A stretch of DNA of 64,000 nt from positions 1-64,000 of the forward strand of contig JAEXYA010000034.1 in assembly GCA_023451825.1 (NCBI GenBank), written 5' to 3'. Source of the stretch: Pseudomonadota bacterium (GTDB taxonomy: Bacteria; Pseudomonadota; Alphaproteobacteria; Rhizobiales; Xanthobacteraceae). A program made the position numbers and the translations under genes. Below the pieces are notes generated by a model. It saw only the letters and a list, made by a program, of their open reading frames with translations. It searched no databases and was not told the DNA's origin. Below, one piece after another: positions 51,182-58,582 of the stretch. Each line of letters opens with the position of its first letter. Position 1 is the first letter of the stretch.

Positions 51182-52495
51182 TTATGGCTTCGCCGCCGGC
51201 AGCGTGATCCGCACGATCAATCCCTGCGGCTGACGATCCCGCAGCGTCAGCTCGCCGCCATGCGCCAGCGCGATCGCGCGCGCGATCGACAGGCCGAGCC
51301 CGAACCCCGCCGCTTCATGATCCATGTTCCGTGCATCGTCGCCGCGCACGAAAGGCTGCAGCATCGCGCTCTTCTGCGCGTCGGAAATGCCGGGCCCGTC
51401 ATCGGCGACATCGATCACCGCGCCGCTGTCCGACACCGTCAGCGTGATCGCCGCTTCGCCGCCGAATTTGACGGCGTTCTCGACGAGATTGGTCACCGCG
51501 CGATGCAGGTCGTCGGGCCGCGCCATCGCCATGGCATGGGAGGGGCCGTCATAGGTCACCATCTGGCCGATATCGGCGAACTGGTCGGCAATCAACTGCA
51601 GCGTGGTGGCGATGTCGGTGAGGGTGAGCTCTTCCAGCCGGCGGTCGTTGCGCAGGAACGACAACACCGCTTCCAGCATCGCGCGCATCTGGTCGAGGTC
51701 GCGCAGCATATGCTTGCGGCTGTTCTCGTCCTCGATGAATTCCGAGCGCAGTCGCAGCCGGGTGATCGGCGTGCGCAGGTCGTGGCTGATGGCGGCCAGC
51801 ATTTTTGTGCGATCGTCGATCAATGCGGTGATGCGCTCGCGCATGCGGTTGAGTGCACGGGCGACGGCGCGGATCTCTTCCGGCCCGCGCTCGGGCAATG
51901 GCGTCGCCGTGCCGCTCAGGCTGAACTCCTCCGCGGTTCGCGCGAAAGATGATAGCGGCTCCGCCAAGACACGCGCAGCCCACAGGCCGAGCAGCGTGAG
52001 CGTGATGACAGCGAAGGCAAAGGTGATGAAGACCGGGCCGCCCCAGAATGGACGCGGCCGCCGGTCGGGCACCTCGCTCACTGAATATTTCTCGCCATCG
52101 GCAAGGGCGATGCCGATGCGGTCGTCGGCCAGCGGAACGGCGCGGACATCGGGCGCCATCTGCCGGCTCATGCGACGAAACTGAAAGGTCTCGCTGCGCT
52201 GCTCGGCATGCGCGCTCTCGACGAAGCCGCCCGGTTCGGGCCGCAGGTCGAAGGCCGGAAAGGTCTGCTGCATGCGTGCCAGCAGTACCGGGCGTTCACC
52301 GGCCGGCGTCGTCGAGAGCAGCTTCGCCATCGCCACCAGTTCGCCATGGCCGCGATCGGGTGTCATCGGCTGGTCCGGCCGCAGCACGGCGAAGCCGACG
52401 CCGATGATGATGTGGATGGCGACGATGGACATCACCACCAGTGCTGCGATCTGGCCGCTGATCCGCCGCAGGTTGAGGACGTTGAGCAGCCGCAT
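51182..52495 (-). CDS. Sensor histidine kinase (EnvZ-like)
   Basis: A 437-residue inner-membrane kinase. One membrane helix lies near residues 15-37, a periplasmic sensor of about 120 residues follows, a second helix near 158-180, HAMP, HisKA with H in AAISHDLRTPITRLRL (about residue 246), and HATPase with NLVENAVKFG, DDGPGI and GFGLGLSIARAIA. The response regulator gene lies upstream, two bases apart. The signal is unknown. Confidence 0.93.
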   Translation of the reverse strand: MRLLNVLNLRRISGQIAALVVMSIVAIHIIIGVGFAVLRPDQPMTPDRGHGELVAMAKLLSTTPAGERPVLLARMQQTFPAFDLRPEPGGFVESAHAEQRSETFQFRRMSRQMAPDVRAVPLADDRIGIALADGEKYSVSEVPDRRPRPFWGGPVFITFAFAVITLTLLGLWAARVLAEPLSSFARTAEEFSLSGTATPLPERGPEEIRAVARALNRMRERITALIDDRTKMLAAISHDLRTPITRLRLRSEFIEDENSRKHMLRDLDQMRAMLEAVLSFLRNDRRLEELTLTDIATTLQLIADQFADIGQMVTYDGPSHAMAMARPDDLHRAVTNLVENAVKFGGEAAITLTVSDSGAVIDVADDGPGISDAQKSAMLQPFVRGDDARNMDHEAAGFGLGLSIARAIALAHGGELTLRDRQPQGLIVRITLPAAKP

Positions 52496-52497
52496 GA

Positions 52498-53247
52498 TCA
52501 GGCCGGCTGCAAGCCCGATGATTCCGTGCCGCCGACGGTTTCGACATTCGGCGTGAACATGTAGCCGCCCGAGCGCACGGTCTTGATCAGCTGCGCATCC
52601 TGCGGATCGGCTTCGATCTTGCGGCGGATGCGGCTCACCAGCACGTCGATGCTGCGCTCGAACGAACCGGCATTGCGGCCCTGGGTGAGGTCGAGCAGGC
52701 TGTCGCGCGACAGCACGCGGCCGGGACGCTCGACAAATGCTTGCAGCAGGTCGAACTCGGCGGAGGTCATGGCGATGCGCGCGCCCTCGGGATTGCGCAG
52801 CTCACGCAGGCGAAAATCCATCTGCCAGCCGACGAAGGCGAGGGACGTGGCGTTCGGCGTGGCGCTGGCATTCAGCGCATTGCTCTGCCGGCGCAGCACG
52901 GCATTGATGCGGGCCAGCAGCTCGCGCGGATTGAACGGTTTCGGCAGATAATCGTCGGCGCCCATTTCGAGGCCGAGAATGCGATCCACGTCCTCGCCGC
53001 GCGCGGTGAGCATGATGATCGGCACCTGCGATTCCCCGCGCACGCGACGGCACAGGCTGAGGCCATCCTCGCCGGGCAGCATCACGTCGAGGATCATCAG
53101 GTCGATACGGTTGTCCGCCAGTACCTTGTCCATCTCGCGCCCGTCGGCGGCGACCGTGACATTGCAGGAATTGGTACGCAGATACTTTGCGATCAGCGTG
53201 CGGGTTTCGCGGTCATCTTCCACGACGAGAATATGAGGGTTTGCCAT
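52498..53247 (-). CDS. OmpR-family response regulator
   Basis: A 249-residue two-domain regulator: receiver (residues 1-120, phospho-acceptor D54 in LMILDVMLPGEDG, K near 104 in YLPKPF) and C-terminal winged helix (about 145-235, FDLLQAFVERPGRVLSRDSLLDL and RSIDVLVSRIRRKIE). ATG 53247 gives the family start; the open frame upstream is not conserved-looking. It is the first gene of the two-component operon with the kinase downstream. Targets unknown. Confidence 0.93.
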   Translation of the reverse strand: MANPHILVVEDDRETRTLIAKYLRTNSCNVTVAADGREMDKVLADNRIDLMILDVMLPGEDGLSLCRRVRGESQVPIIMLTARGEDVDRILGLEMGADDYLPKPFNPRELLARINAVLRRQSNALNASATPNATSLAFVGWQMDFRLRELRNPEGARIAMTSAEFDLLQAFVERPGRVLSRDSLLDLTQGRNAGSFERSIDVLVSRIRRKIEADPQDAQLIKTVRSGGYMFTPNVETVGGTESSGLQPA

Positions 53248-53421
53248 GCGGACCCTTGTGGCGGGGATTGGCGCCTTTTGCAGGGAAAATTTGTTTCGGT
53301 CTGTTGCTGCGTGCGCCCAACGTAACGCCGGGCAACATCTTGGCAAGCGGCCAGCAAGGCCTCGTTAAGATGGTTAACCCGAGATGGTGGCACTTTTAGG
53401 CGAAAGCTCTCGGAGCAGATC

Positions 53422-53982
53422 ATGACATCCATCTCGGCTGCCTCCAGCAGTCTCTATCAATCACCTCTCCAGAAGCTGCAGCAGGAGCTGCAGGCCGAGC
53501 TCACCTCGGGAAAGATCAGCAGTGGCGACCAGGATGCGCTCTCGGCCGCGCTGGACAGCATCGACTCCTCGATGCAAGCCGATCGCGGCAGCGCAAGCGG
53601 CGGGACGCGGCCCGAGCCGGGCGAGATGACGTCAAAGATCGATGATCTCATCAGCGCGCAAGTATCGAGCGGCAAGCTTACATCGGATCAGGCGGACGAG
53701 CTCAAGGGCGTGTTCGAAGCCGCCTTCGCCGATGGCCCCGGCGGCACCAAGGGCGCGGGCGGCCCGCCGCCGGGCGGCGGTCCCGGTGGTCCGCCGCCAT
53801 CGGACAGTTCCGATGATGACGACGACAGCTCGACCGATGTCAGCGACATCATGCAGCAATTCCTCAATTCGCTGAAACAGTCGCTGGAAGCCTCGACGTC
53901 AAGTTCCTACAGCGCCAGCGGCGTCACGGCGTCGGGCACTGCAGCGTCGTTCTCGGCGCTATTGGTCGACTACAAGAGCTAA
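53422..53982 (+). CDS. Hypothetical low-complexity protein with two helical repeats
   Basis: A 186-residue protein. Two similar helical units are visible: LQAELTSGKISSGDQDALSAALDSI (about residues 23-47) and ISAQVSSGKLTSDQADELKGVFEAAF (about 77-102). Between the second and the C-terminus is a Gly/Pro-rich linker (GGPPPGGGPGGPPP) and an Asp-rich run (DDDDD); the tail is Ser/Thr-rich. There is no signal peptide. I do not recognise the family. ATG 53422 follows CGGAGCAGATC. It could be a non-classically secreted or calcium-responsive protein, which is speculation. Confidence 0.65.
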   Translation: MTSISAASSSLYQSPLQKLQQELQAELTSGKISSGDQDALSAALDSIDSSMQADRGSASGGTRPEPGEMTSKIDDLISAQVSSGKLTSDQADELKGVFEAAFADGPGGTKGAGGPPPGGGPGGPPPSDSSDDDDDSSTDVSDIMQQFLNSLKQSLEASTSSSYSASGVTASGTAASFSALLVDYKS

Positions 53983-54083
53983 CAATATTGATGCCGTCAT
54001 CCGTTTCGACACAACGGATGACGGCGTCGGAACCTCTCGCATCGTGCCTCATTGTTTCTCCTAACGAACAACGAACGGAGGCA

Positions 54084-54464
54084 ATGATGGCTCTCGATGT
54101 GATGACCAGGCCGCACACGCTGATTGCAAGCGACCGGATCGAGGGAACGGCCGTACGTCGCGCCAATGGCGAGCGGATCGGTCATATCGAGCGACTGATG
54201 ATCGACAAGCTCAGCGGCAAGGTATCTTACGCCGTGATGTCCTTCGGTGGATTTCTCGGCATCGGCTCCAATCTCCTCGCATTGCCATGGGCCTTGCTGA
54301 GCTACAATCGCAAGCTCGACGCCTATCAGCTGGACATCCCGGATGAGGAGCTGCAGAGCGCGCCGTCCTTTACCGAGAAACGCGATTTCGACTGGGGCGA
54401 TCGCTCGCAAGAGGAAGCGCTGCACCGACATTATGGCGTCGCACCCTATTGGGGAGAGTTCTAA
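54084..54464 (+). CDS. PRC-barrel domain protein
   Basis: A 126-residue soluble protein with one PRC-barrel (residues about 12-85): ASDRIEGTAVRRANGERIGHIERLMID, GKVSYAVMSFGGFLGIGSNLLALPWALL. ATG 54084 or 54087 behind ACGGAGGCA. The C-terminal 40 residues are acidic. PRC-barrel proteins bind RNA, proteins or photosynthetic reaction centres; no specific role is evident. It lies 125 bases before an exported PRC-barrel protein and may respond to the same stress. Confidence 0.82.
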   Translation: MMALDVMTRPHTLIASDRIEGTAVRRANGERIGHIERLMIDKLSGKVSYAVMSFGGFLGIGSNLLALPWALLSYNRKLDAYQLDIPDEELQSAPSFTEKRDFDWGDRSQEEALHRHYGVAPYWGEF

Positions 54465-54530
54465 CTACACTTCGTTGTGAGACGGCTCGGCCACGACAAT
54501 TTGGCGCAGCTACAATTTCGCCACGGAACC

Positions 54531-54555
54531 GGAACTGGCGCCAAATCCTCGCGTT
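54531..54555 (+). promoter_or_regulatory. EcfG-type promoter before the exported PRC-barrel gene
   Basis: GGAAC (54531-54535), 16 bases, CGTT (54552-54555). This is an exact match to the general stress consensus. The predicted transcript would start about 28 bases before the ATG at 54590. Confidence 0.7.
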
Positions 54556-54589
54556 GCTTTCATACAGGTGGCAACAACAGGAGGAACAT

Positions 54590-55135
54590 ATGTTCACGAA
54601 ATATATGACGGCTGGTATCGTTGGTTCCGCATTGCTCGCAACGGCGGCTTTCGCGCAGAGCCCGAGCACTACAACGACCGCTCCGGCCGCGACGCCGGCA
54701 CCGGCGGCTGCATCGGACACCACGTTCAACGGCAACTGGCGCACCTCGAAGGTGGTCGGCCTCAACGTCTATAACGAAGCCAATGAAAGCCTCGGCTCGA
54801 TCAACGACCTGCTGACCGACAAGGAAGGCAACATCAAAGCCGTCGTGATCGGCGTGGGTGGCTTCCTCGGTGTTGGTGAGCGCCTCATCGCGGTGCCTTA
54901 TGACAAGATCAAGTTCGTGAACGAGCCGGTACAGACCTCGGCTGCGTCGGGCGGCTCGGCTGGCATGGCCAAGTCGACCTCGACATCGAGCGGCATGACG
55001 ACGGGTGCTGCCACGTCCGGTGGCTCGACCGCAGCCGCTCCGAAGCAGAACCCCTGGTATCCTGACCACGCCGTGATGAGCGGCGCCAGCAAGGATCAGC
55101 TGAAGGCGATGCCGGAATTCAAGTATTCGACCTAA
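54590..55135 (+). CDS. Exported PRC-barrel domain protein
   Basis: A 181-residue protein. The signal peptide covers residues 1-22 (TAAFA-Q); an Ala/Thr/Pro linker precedes a PRC-barrel (residues about 50-115: KVVGLNVYNEANESLGSINDLLTD, KAVVIGVGGFLGVGERLIAVPYD). The C-terminal third is Ser/Gly/Ala-rich with KQNPWYPDHAVMSGASKDQLKAMPEF at the end. ATG 54590 follows CAGGAGGAACAT. The exact EcfG-type promoter upstream indicates stress induction. Periplasmic; molecular role unknown. Confidence 0.85.
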   Translation: MFTKYMTAGIVGSALLATAAFAQSPSTTTTAPAATPAPAAASDTTFNGNWRTSKVVGLNVYNEANESLGSINDLLTDKEGNIKAVVIGVGGFLGVGERLIAVPYDKIKFVNEPVQTSAASGGSAGMAKSTSTSSGMTTGAATSGGSTAAAPKQNPWYPDHAVMSGASKDQLKAMPEFKYST

Positions 55136-55190
55136 CGGTCGAGCGCAGACCGGATGGCGTCACATTGGTGGTGATGTCATCTGACGAAGA

Positions 55191-55225
55191 GGGCGTGTCC
55201 AGCTCCTGCCGGGCACGCCCTTTTT
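55191..55225 (+). terminator. Intrinsic terminator after the exported PRC-barrel gene
   Basis: GGGCGTGTCC pairs with GGGCACGCCC (one G-T pair) around a 10-base loop and is followed by TTTTT. Confidence 0.85.
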
Positions 55226-55253
55226 CGTGCAGAAACGCAACTGCCGTAGGATG

Positions 55254-55339
55254 GGTTGAGCGAAGCGAAAACCCATCGGCAGAGTTTGCGGCACGGAAAG
55301 GTGATGGGTTTTCGCGAAGACGCTCAACCCATCCTACGG
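55254..55339. repeat. Dispersed repeat family B, copy 1
   Basis: CCGTAGGATGGGTTGAGCG and AAAACCCATC on the left pair with GATGGGTTTTCGC and CGCTCAACCCATCCTACGG on the right. A second copy lies at 57979-58087. Confidence 0.8.
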
Positions 55340-55342
55340 CCG

Positions 55343-56893
55343 CTACAAGTTCGGCAGCTTTGTCACCGTCACATTGATCGCACCTTCGGCCTCCGCGATG
55401 ACGCGCAACGTTTTCGAGTCAAACGCAATCCCGCCGAGCCTGAGCGCCGTGATGTCGGCGCCGACGCGTAGCCCATCCTCGTTCTTCTGGAAATCCGCCA
55501 GCACGCCCGCGATCTTGCGCTGTGCATTGTTTGCAAACGGCTTGAGATCGATCACCGCGCGCTCCGCCAGCGTGCTTTGCAGCAGCGGCATCGCCGCGCG
55601 GGCAGCAGCGCCCAGCAGGCCAAACGCCGCCTCGGACTCCACCGCGAGTTCCAGATCGGTGAAGCGCATCACCTGATTGGCCTGATCCAGCGCCGGCTTT
55701 CCCCACACATGCACGGTGGCTTCGCCGCCGAGGCCGAACCAGCTCGACTTCTCCTTGGCATTCACCAGCAGCGAGATCAGCAGGCGATCACCCGACGCGC
55801 GCATGGTTGCCTTCTTCACGGTGACGGCCACCGAACCGTTGCCGTCTTCCGGAAACGTCTTGCCGGCGAGTTGCGCCTCGATGATCTTGTTGAGCTCGGT
55901 GAACGGCATGTCCACGGGCACGCCGATATTGAGCTTGCCAGGTCCGGGCGGCACGATGGCCAGCGTTGCGGGGAACGGGCAGTTCGGCGTCGTCGGACTA
56001 CCCGTCACGCGGGTCTCCGCCTCGACGCCGAGGATGAGATTGATGTTGCTGGCATCGATGCGCGGCTGCGCGGCGATGGCGCGGGTCGGCTTCAGTTCGA
56101 GAAACAGGTTCTGTCCGGATCCCGCGCCCTGCAACGGCACTGAGCGGCACAGCTTGGCCCATTCGCGCCGTGCGTTCTGCTCGAAGGCGGGATCGTTGCG
56201 CAGCCGCTGCTGCACGGCGGCGATCTGCTCGTTCACCGCATTGTCGATCATCGGCTTCACCTGCGCCGGCACATTGACGCGCACGCCGCCGACCGAGGCA
56301 TTGGTATCACCGAGCGATACCTGCGCGGTGAGGCCGGGCTCGATGCGCCAGTTCGGCGTCAGCCGCGGCTGTGCATTCACCACCACATTGCCGCGGATCT
56401 CGGCATTGGCATTGACGTTCTTGATATTGATTTGGCCGATCTGCTTGGCGACATTGCCGCCGAGCAGATTGCCGAGCGCGCCGCCCAGTGCCTCGCGCAC
56501 ATTCGACGATAGTTCGCCGCGCACATTCAGCGTGCCGTTCAGCGGCGTGGTCATGGTCAGCGTGTCGTTCGCGCCGGTGGCGGCGATCGGCCCGCGCGCC
56601 GCCGTCCATTTGATGTCGGCATTCTGCAGAATCTGTTCCGCGGGATTGGCAGCGGTGCCGGCAAAATTCTTCGGCGCGCCACGCTCGGTCACATCGCGGA
56701 TCGCAGTCAGCGTCACGGCGATGGGGGCGACAATGGTGGAACTGCGCGGCGGCGAGGGCGGCAATGGCGGCAGTTCGACCAGCGTCGGGGCTGCGCCCGA
56801 GCCGCGCGGCGCCACATAATCCATGATCTTGAGCGCGGCCACGAAAGAAACGGCGACCAGCGCAGTGCCGATCAGAATGGTCTTCAAACGCAT
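55343..56893 (-). CDS. DUF4403 family protein
   Basis: A 516-residue protein, probably exported and membrane-anchored: residues about 5-24 are hydrophobic (ILIGTALVAVSFVAALKIMD), followed by a Pro-rich linker. The body is long and beta-rich, with GELSSNVREALGGALGNLLGG, VRVNVPAQVKPMIDNAVNEQIAAVQQRLRNDP, and two later segments resembling lipid-binding TULIP-like folds (LNIGVPVDMPFTELNKIIEAQLAGKTF). This is the layout of DUF4403. Function unknown, possibly lipid handling in the envelope. Confidence 0.85.
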   Translation of the reverse strand: MRLKTILIGTALVAVSFVAALKIMDYVAPRGSGAAPTLVELPPLPPSPPRSSTIVAPIAVTLTAIRDVTERGAPKNFAGTAANPAEQILQNADIKWTAARGPIAATGANDTLTMTTPLNGTLNVRGELSSNVREALGGALGNLLGGNVAKQIGQINIKNVNANAEIRGNVVVNAQPRLTPNWRIEPGLTAQVSLGDTNASVGGVRVNVPAQVKPMIDNAVNEQIAAVQQRLRNDPAFEQNARREWAKLCRSVPLQGAGSGQNLFLELKPTRAIAAQPRIDASNINLILGVEAETRVTGSPTTPNCPFPATLAIVPPGPGKLNIGVPVDMPFTELNKIIEAQLAGKTFPEDGNGSVAVTVKKATMRASGDRLLISLLVNAKEKSSWFGLGGEATVHVWGKPALDQANQVMRFTDLELAVESEAAFGLLGAAARAAMPLLQSTLAERAVIDLKPFANNAQRKIAGVLADFQKNEDGLRVGADITALRLGGIAFDSKTLRVIAEAEGAINVTVTKLPNL

Positions 56894-56961
56894 GATGTCC
56901 CCGCATGCAATATGCGGGGACAGTACATCACGTCACCAGATGGGCAAAATATGGCGGCGAT

Positions 56962-57050
56962 CGTAGGGTGGGCAAAGGAGCGAAGCGACGTGCCCACCGT
57001 CCAATGCACGGCTGATGGAGGTGGGCACGCTGCGCTTTGCCCACCCTACG
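56962..57050. repeat. Dispersed repeat family A, copy 3
   Basis: CGTAGGGTGGGCAAAGGAGCG and CGTGCCCACC pair with GGTGGGCACG and CGCTTTGCCCACCCTACG. It sits between two minus-strand genes, beyond the start of the DUF4403 gene. Confidence 0.82.
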
Positions 57051-57052
57051 GA

Positions 57053-57748
57053 TCATCCCCGCCGACCGTTCGCGTTGTCGGCGCGGCGATCCATCGGCAG
57101 CACGATCACCTTGGTGCCGACCGTGACCCGTGCATACAGATCCGACACATCCGTATTGGTGAGGCGGATGCAGCCGGACGAGACCTGCGTCCCGATGGTC
57201 TCCGGCATATTGGTGCCGTGGATGCGATAGATCGTGTTGCCGAGATACATGGCGCGCGCGCCGAGTGGATTGCCGGGGCCGCCGGCCATGTGGCGCGGCA
57301 GATAGGGCTGGCGCGCGATCATCTCGGCGGGCGGCGTCCAGCTCGGCCATTCCGCCTTGCGCGTCACCGTCTGCACGCCCGACCAGGTGAAGCCGTCGCG
57401 GCCGACGCCGATGCCATAGCGGATCGCCTGGCCGTTACCGAGCACATAATACAGATAGGTGTTCGGCGTATCGATGATGATGGTGCCGGGGGCTTCGCGG
57501 GTGGGATAGATCACTGTCTGGCGCTTGAAGCGCGCGGGCTGTTCGATCGCCGGGCGCTCGTCCTCGAGCTGCTGCGGGGCTTGATAGTAGGGCGACGGCT
57601 CGGCCTGCACTGGCGGTGACATGAAGAAGGGAAACAGCGGCAGCGGCGCGGCCTGCGCCGGCGCTGCAAAAGCGCATGTGGTCGTCACCGCGCCGATCGC
57701 AAGGGCGAGGCGGCGGACATTCATTTCGAAGCGAGCGAGCTTGAACAT
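57053..57748 (-). CDS. L,D-transpeptidase (YkuD family), short form
   Basis: A 231-residue exported transpeptidase. An N-terminal hydrophobic signal ends near AAPAQA (about residue 33), a short Pro-rich linker follows, and the YkuD domain fills residues about 70-215. It aligns with the longer paralogue at 25409 (TIIIDTPNTYLYYVLGNGQAIRYGIGVGRDGFTW), with catalytic His in YRIHGTN and Cys in VSSGCIRLTN, the normal Arg being present. ATG 57748 follows CGGAGAAAACCC. It cross-links peptidoglycan 3-3 or attaches proteins. Confidence 0.92.
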   Translation of the reverse strand: MFKLARFEMNVRRLALAIGAVTTTCAFAAPAQAAPLPLFPFFMSPPVQAEPSPYYQAPQQLEDERPAIEQPARFKRQTVIYPTREAPGTIIIDTPNTYLYYVLGNGQAIRYGIGVGRDGFTWSGVQTVTRKAEWPSWTPPAEMIARQPYLPRHMAGGPGNPLGARAMYLGNTIYRIHGTNMPETIGTQVSSGCIRLTNTDVSDLYARVTVGTKVIVLPMDRRADNANGRRG

Positions 57749-57978
57749 GGGTTTTCTCCGTTTGAGCGCCTGTTGATGAGCGCCCGTTCGGCGCTTCGTT
57801 GGCGGCAGGAGTACCCATCAGCCGTTTCGGGAGATTTGCGCGGAAACGGCGAAACGGTTTCATCGCGGAAGATAATTGTGTCGTCCGTGCTTCTTCGCAA
57901 AGTGTAGTTGTGTAGTGGTATCAAAAGAGGATCGCAATGATACCGGCAGACCGCATGTGCGATTAACCATGCGCCGTG

Positions 57979-58087
57979 CCGTAGGATGGGTTCAGCGGAG
58001 CGAAAACCCATCGCTTTACCCTGCGGCAAGCTCGGCTGATGGGTTTTCGCTCCGGCGCTGCGCGCCTCCGCTCAACCCATCCTACGG
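57979..58087. repeat. Dispersed repeat family B, copy 2
   Basis: CCGTAGGATGGGTTCAGCGG and CGAAAACCCATCG pair with GATGGGTTTTCG and CCGCTCAACCCATCCTACGG. The arms match the copy at 55254; the loop differs. Confidence 0.82.
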
Positions 58088-58096
58088 CCGCGCGCC

Positions 58097-58183
58097 TTAC
58101 AGCACGCCCAGCACGATGGCGCCGACAAAGGCCATGGCCGCATAGGCGGCGACGATGCTCAGTTGACTGACGAATGCGGTCAT
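58097..58183 (-). CDS. 28-residue membrane peptide
   Basis: A 29-codon frame encoding a 28-residue peptide, almost entirely hydrophobic (MTAFVSQLSIVAAYAAMAF at the start, ending VGAIVLGVL): a single membrane helix. Support comes from context: ATG 58183 has an excellent ribosome binding site (AGGGAGGCACCGCC), and an exact EcfG-type promoter lies 36-60 bases upstream on the same strand. I have an impression of similar orphan peptides in Bradyrhizobium genomes. Its role may be in envelope stress, which is inference. Confidence 0.65.
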   Translation of the reverse strand: MTAFVSQLSIVAAYAAMAFVGAIVLGVL

Positions 58184-58219
58184 GGCGGTGCCTCCCTGTC
58201 GCGTGTTTCAGCGCGGGGC

Positions 58220-58244
58220 AACGTCGAATCGCGACCGGCGTTCC
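58220..58244 (-). promoter_or_regulatory. EcfG-type promoter of the 28-residue peptide
   Basis: On the minus strand: GGAAC (58244-58240), 16 bases, CGTT (58223-58220). Exact consensus and spacing; predicted transcript start about 30 bases before the ATG. Confidence 0.72.
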
Positions 58245-58376
58245 GGCGGCGGGCGAAATTACGGGACGCAAATTGCGGGAACACTTCCCTGCATGGTTGC
58301 GGGTCGTCGCGAATACCCTGTTACCGAAATGACTCACCCTTGCCAAAAGCGCGGTGTCCCGCACCGCGAGTGTATC

Positions 58377-58582
58377 GGTCGCATTGTACCATCTGCGCGA
58401 ATCGCTTCAGCGTGGCGGAAATGTGTTCGTGGTGAGTTGACGTCGGTGAAGCGCAGCCGCCTGCGAAAGTTTCGCACCAGCCTGATCTGACACCGCTCAT
58501 TCCCGGACACCACGCGCAGGCAATCGTCTGCGCGTCTGGAATGCCGACAGCGCTGTCGGTGCAATGGTTGGGAATGCCTCCG
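58377..58582 (+). promoter_or_regulatory. Structured leader of the first autotransporter
   Basis: About 200 bases that share ordered blocks with 62135-62338: GGTCGCATTGTACC at the 5' end, CTGATCTGACA about 105 bases later, CCGGACACC, a hairpin ACGCGCAG-GCAATCGT-CTGCGCGT, and the perfect palindrome CCGACAGCGCTGTCGG at 58544-58559 shortly before the start codon. Block order and spacing are kept between the two leaders while intervening bases differ. Confidence 0.6.

Noticed and set aside
54031..54055. Possible EcfG promoter before the cytosolic PRC-barrel gene
   Set aside because: The GGAAC box is present, but the -10 box at N16 reads CATT instead of CGTT, so it was not counted.
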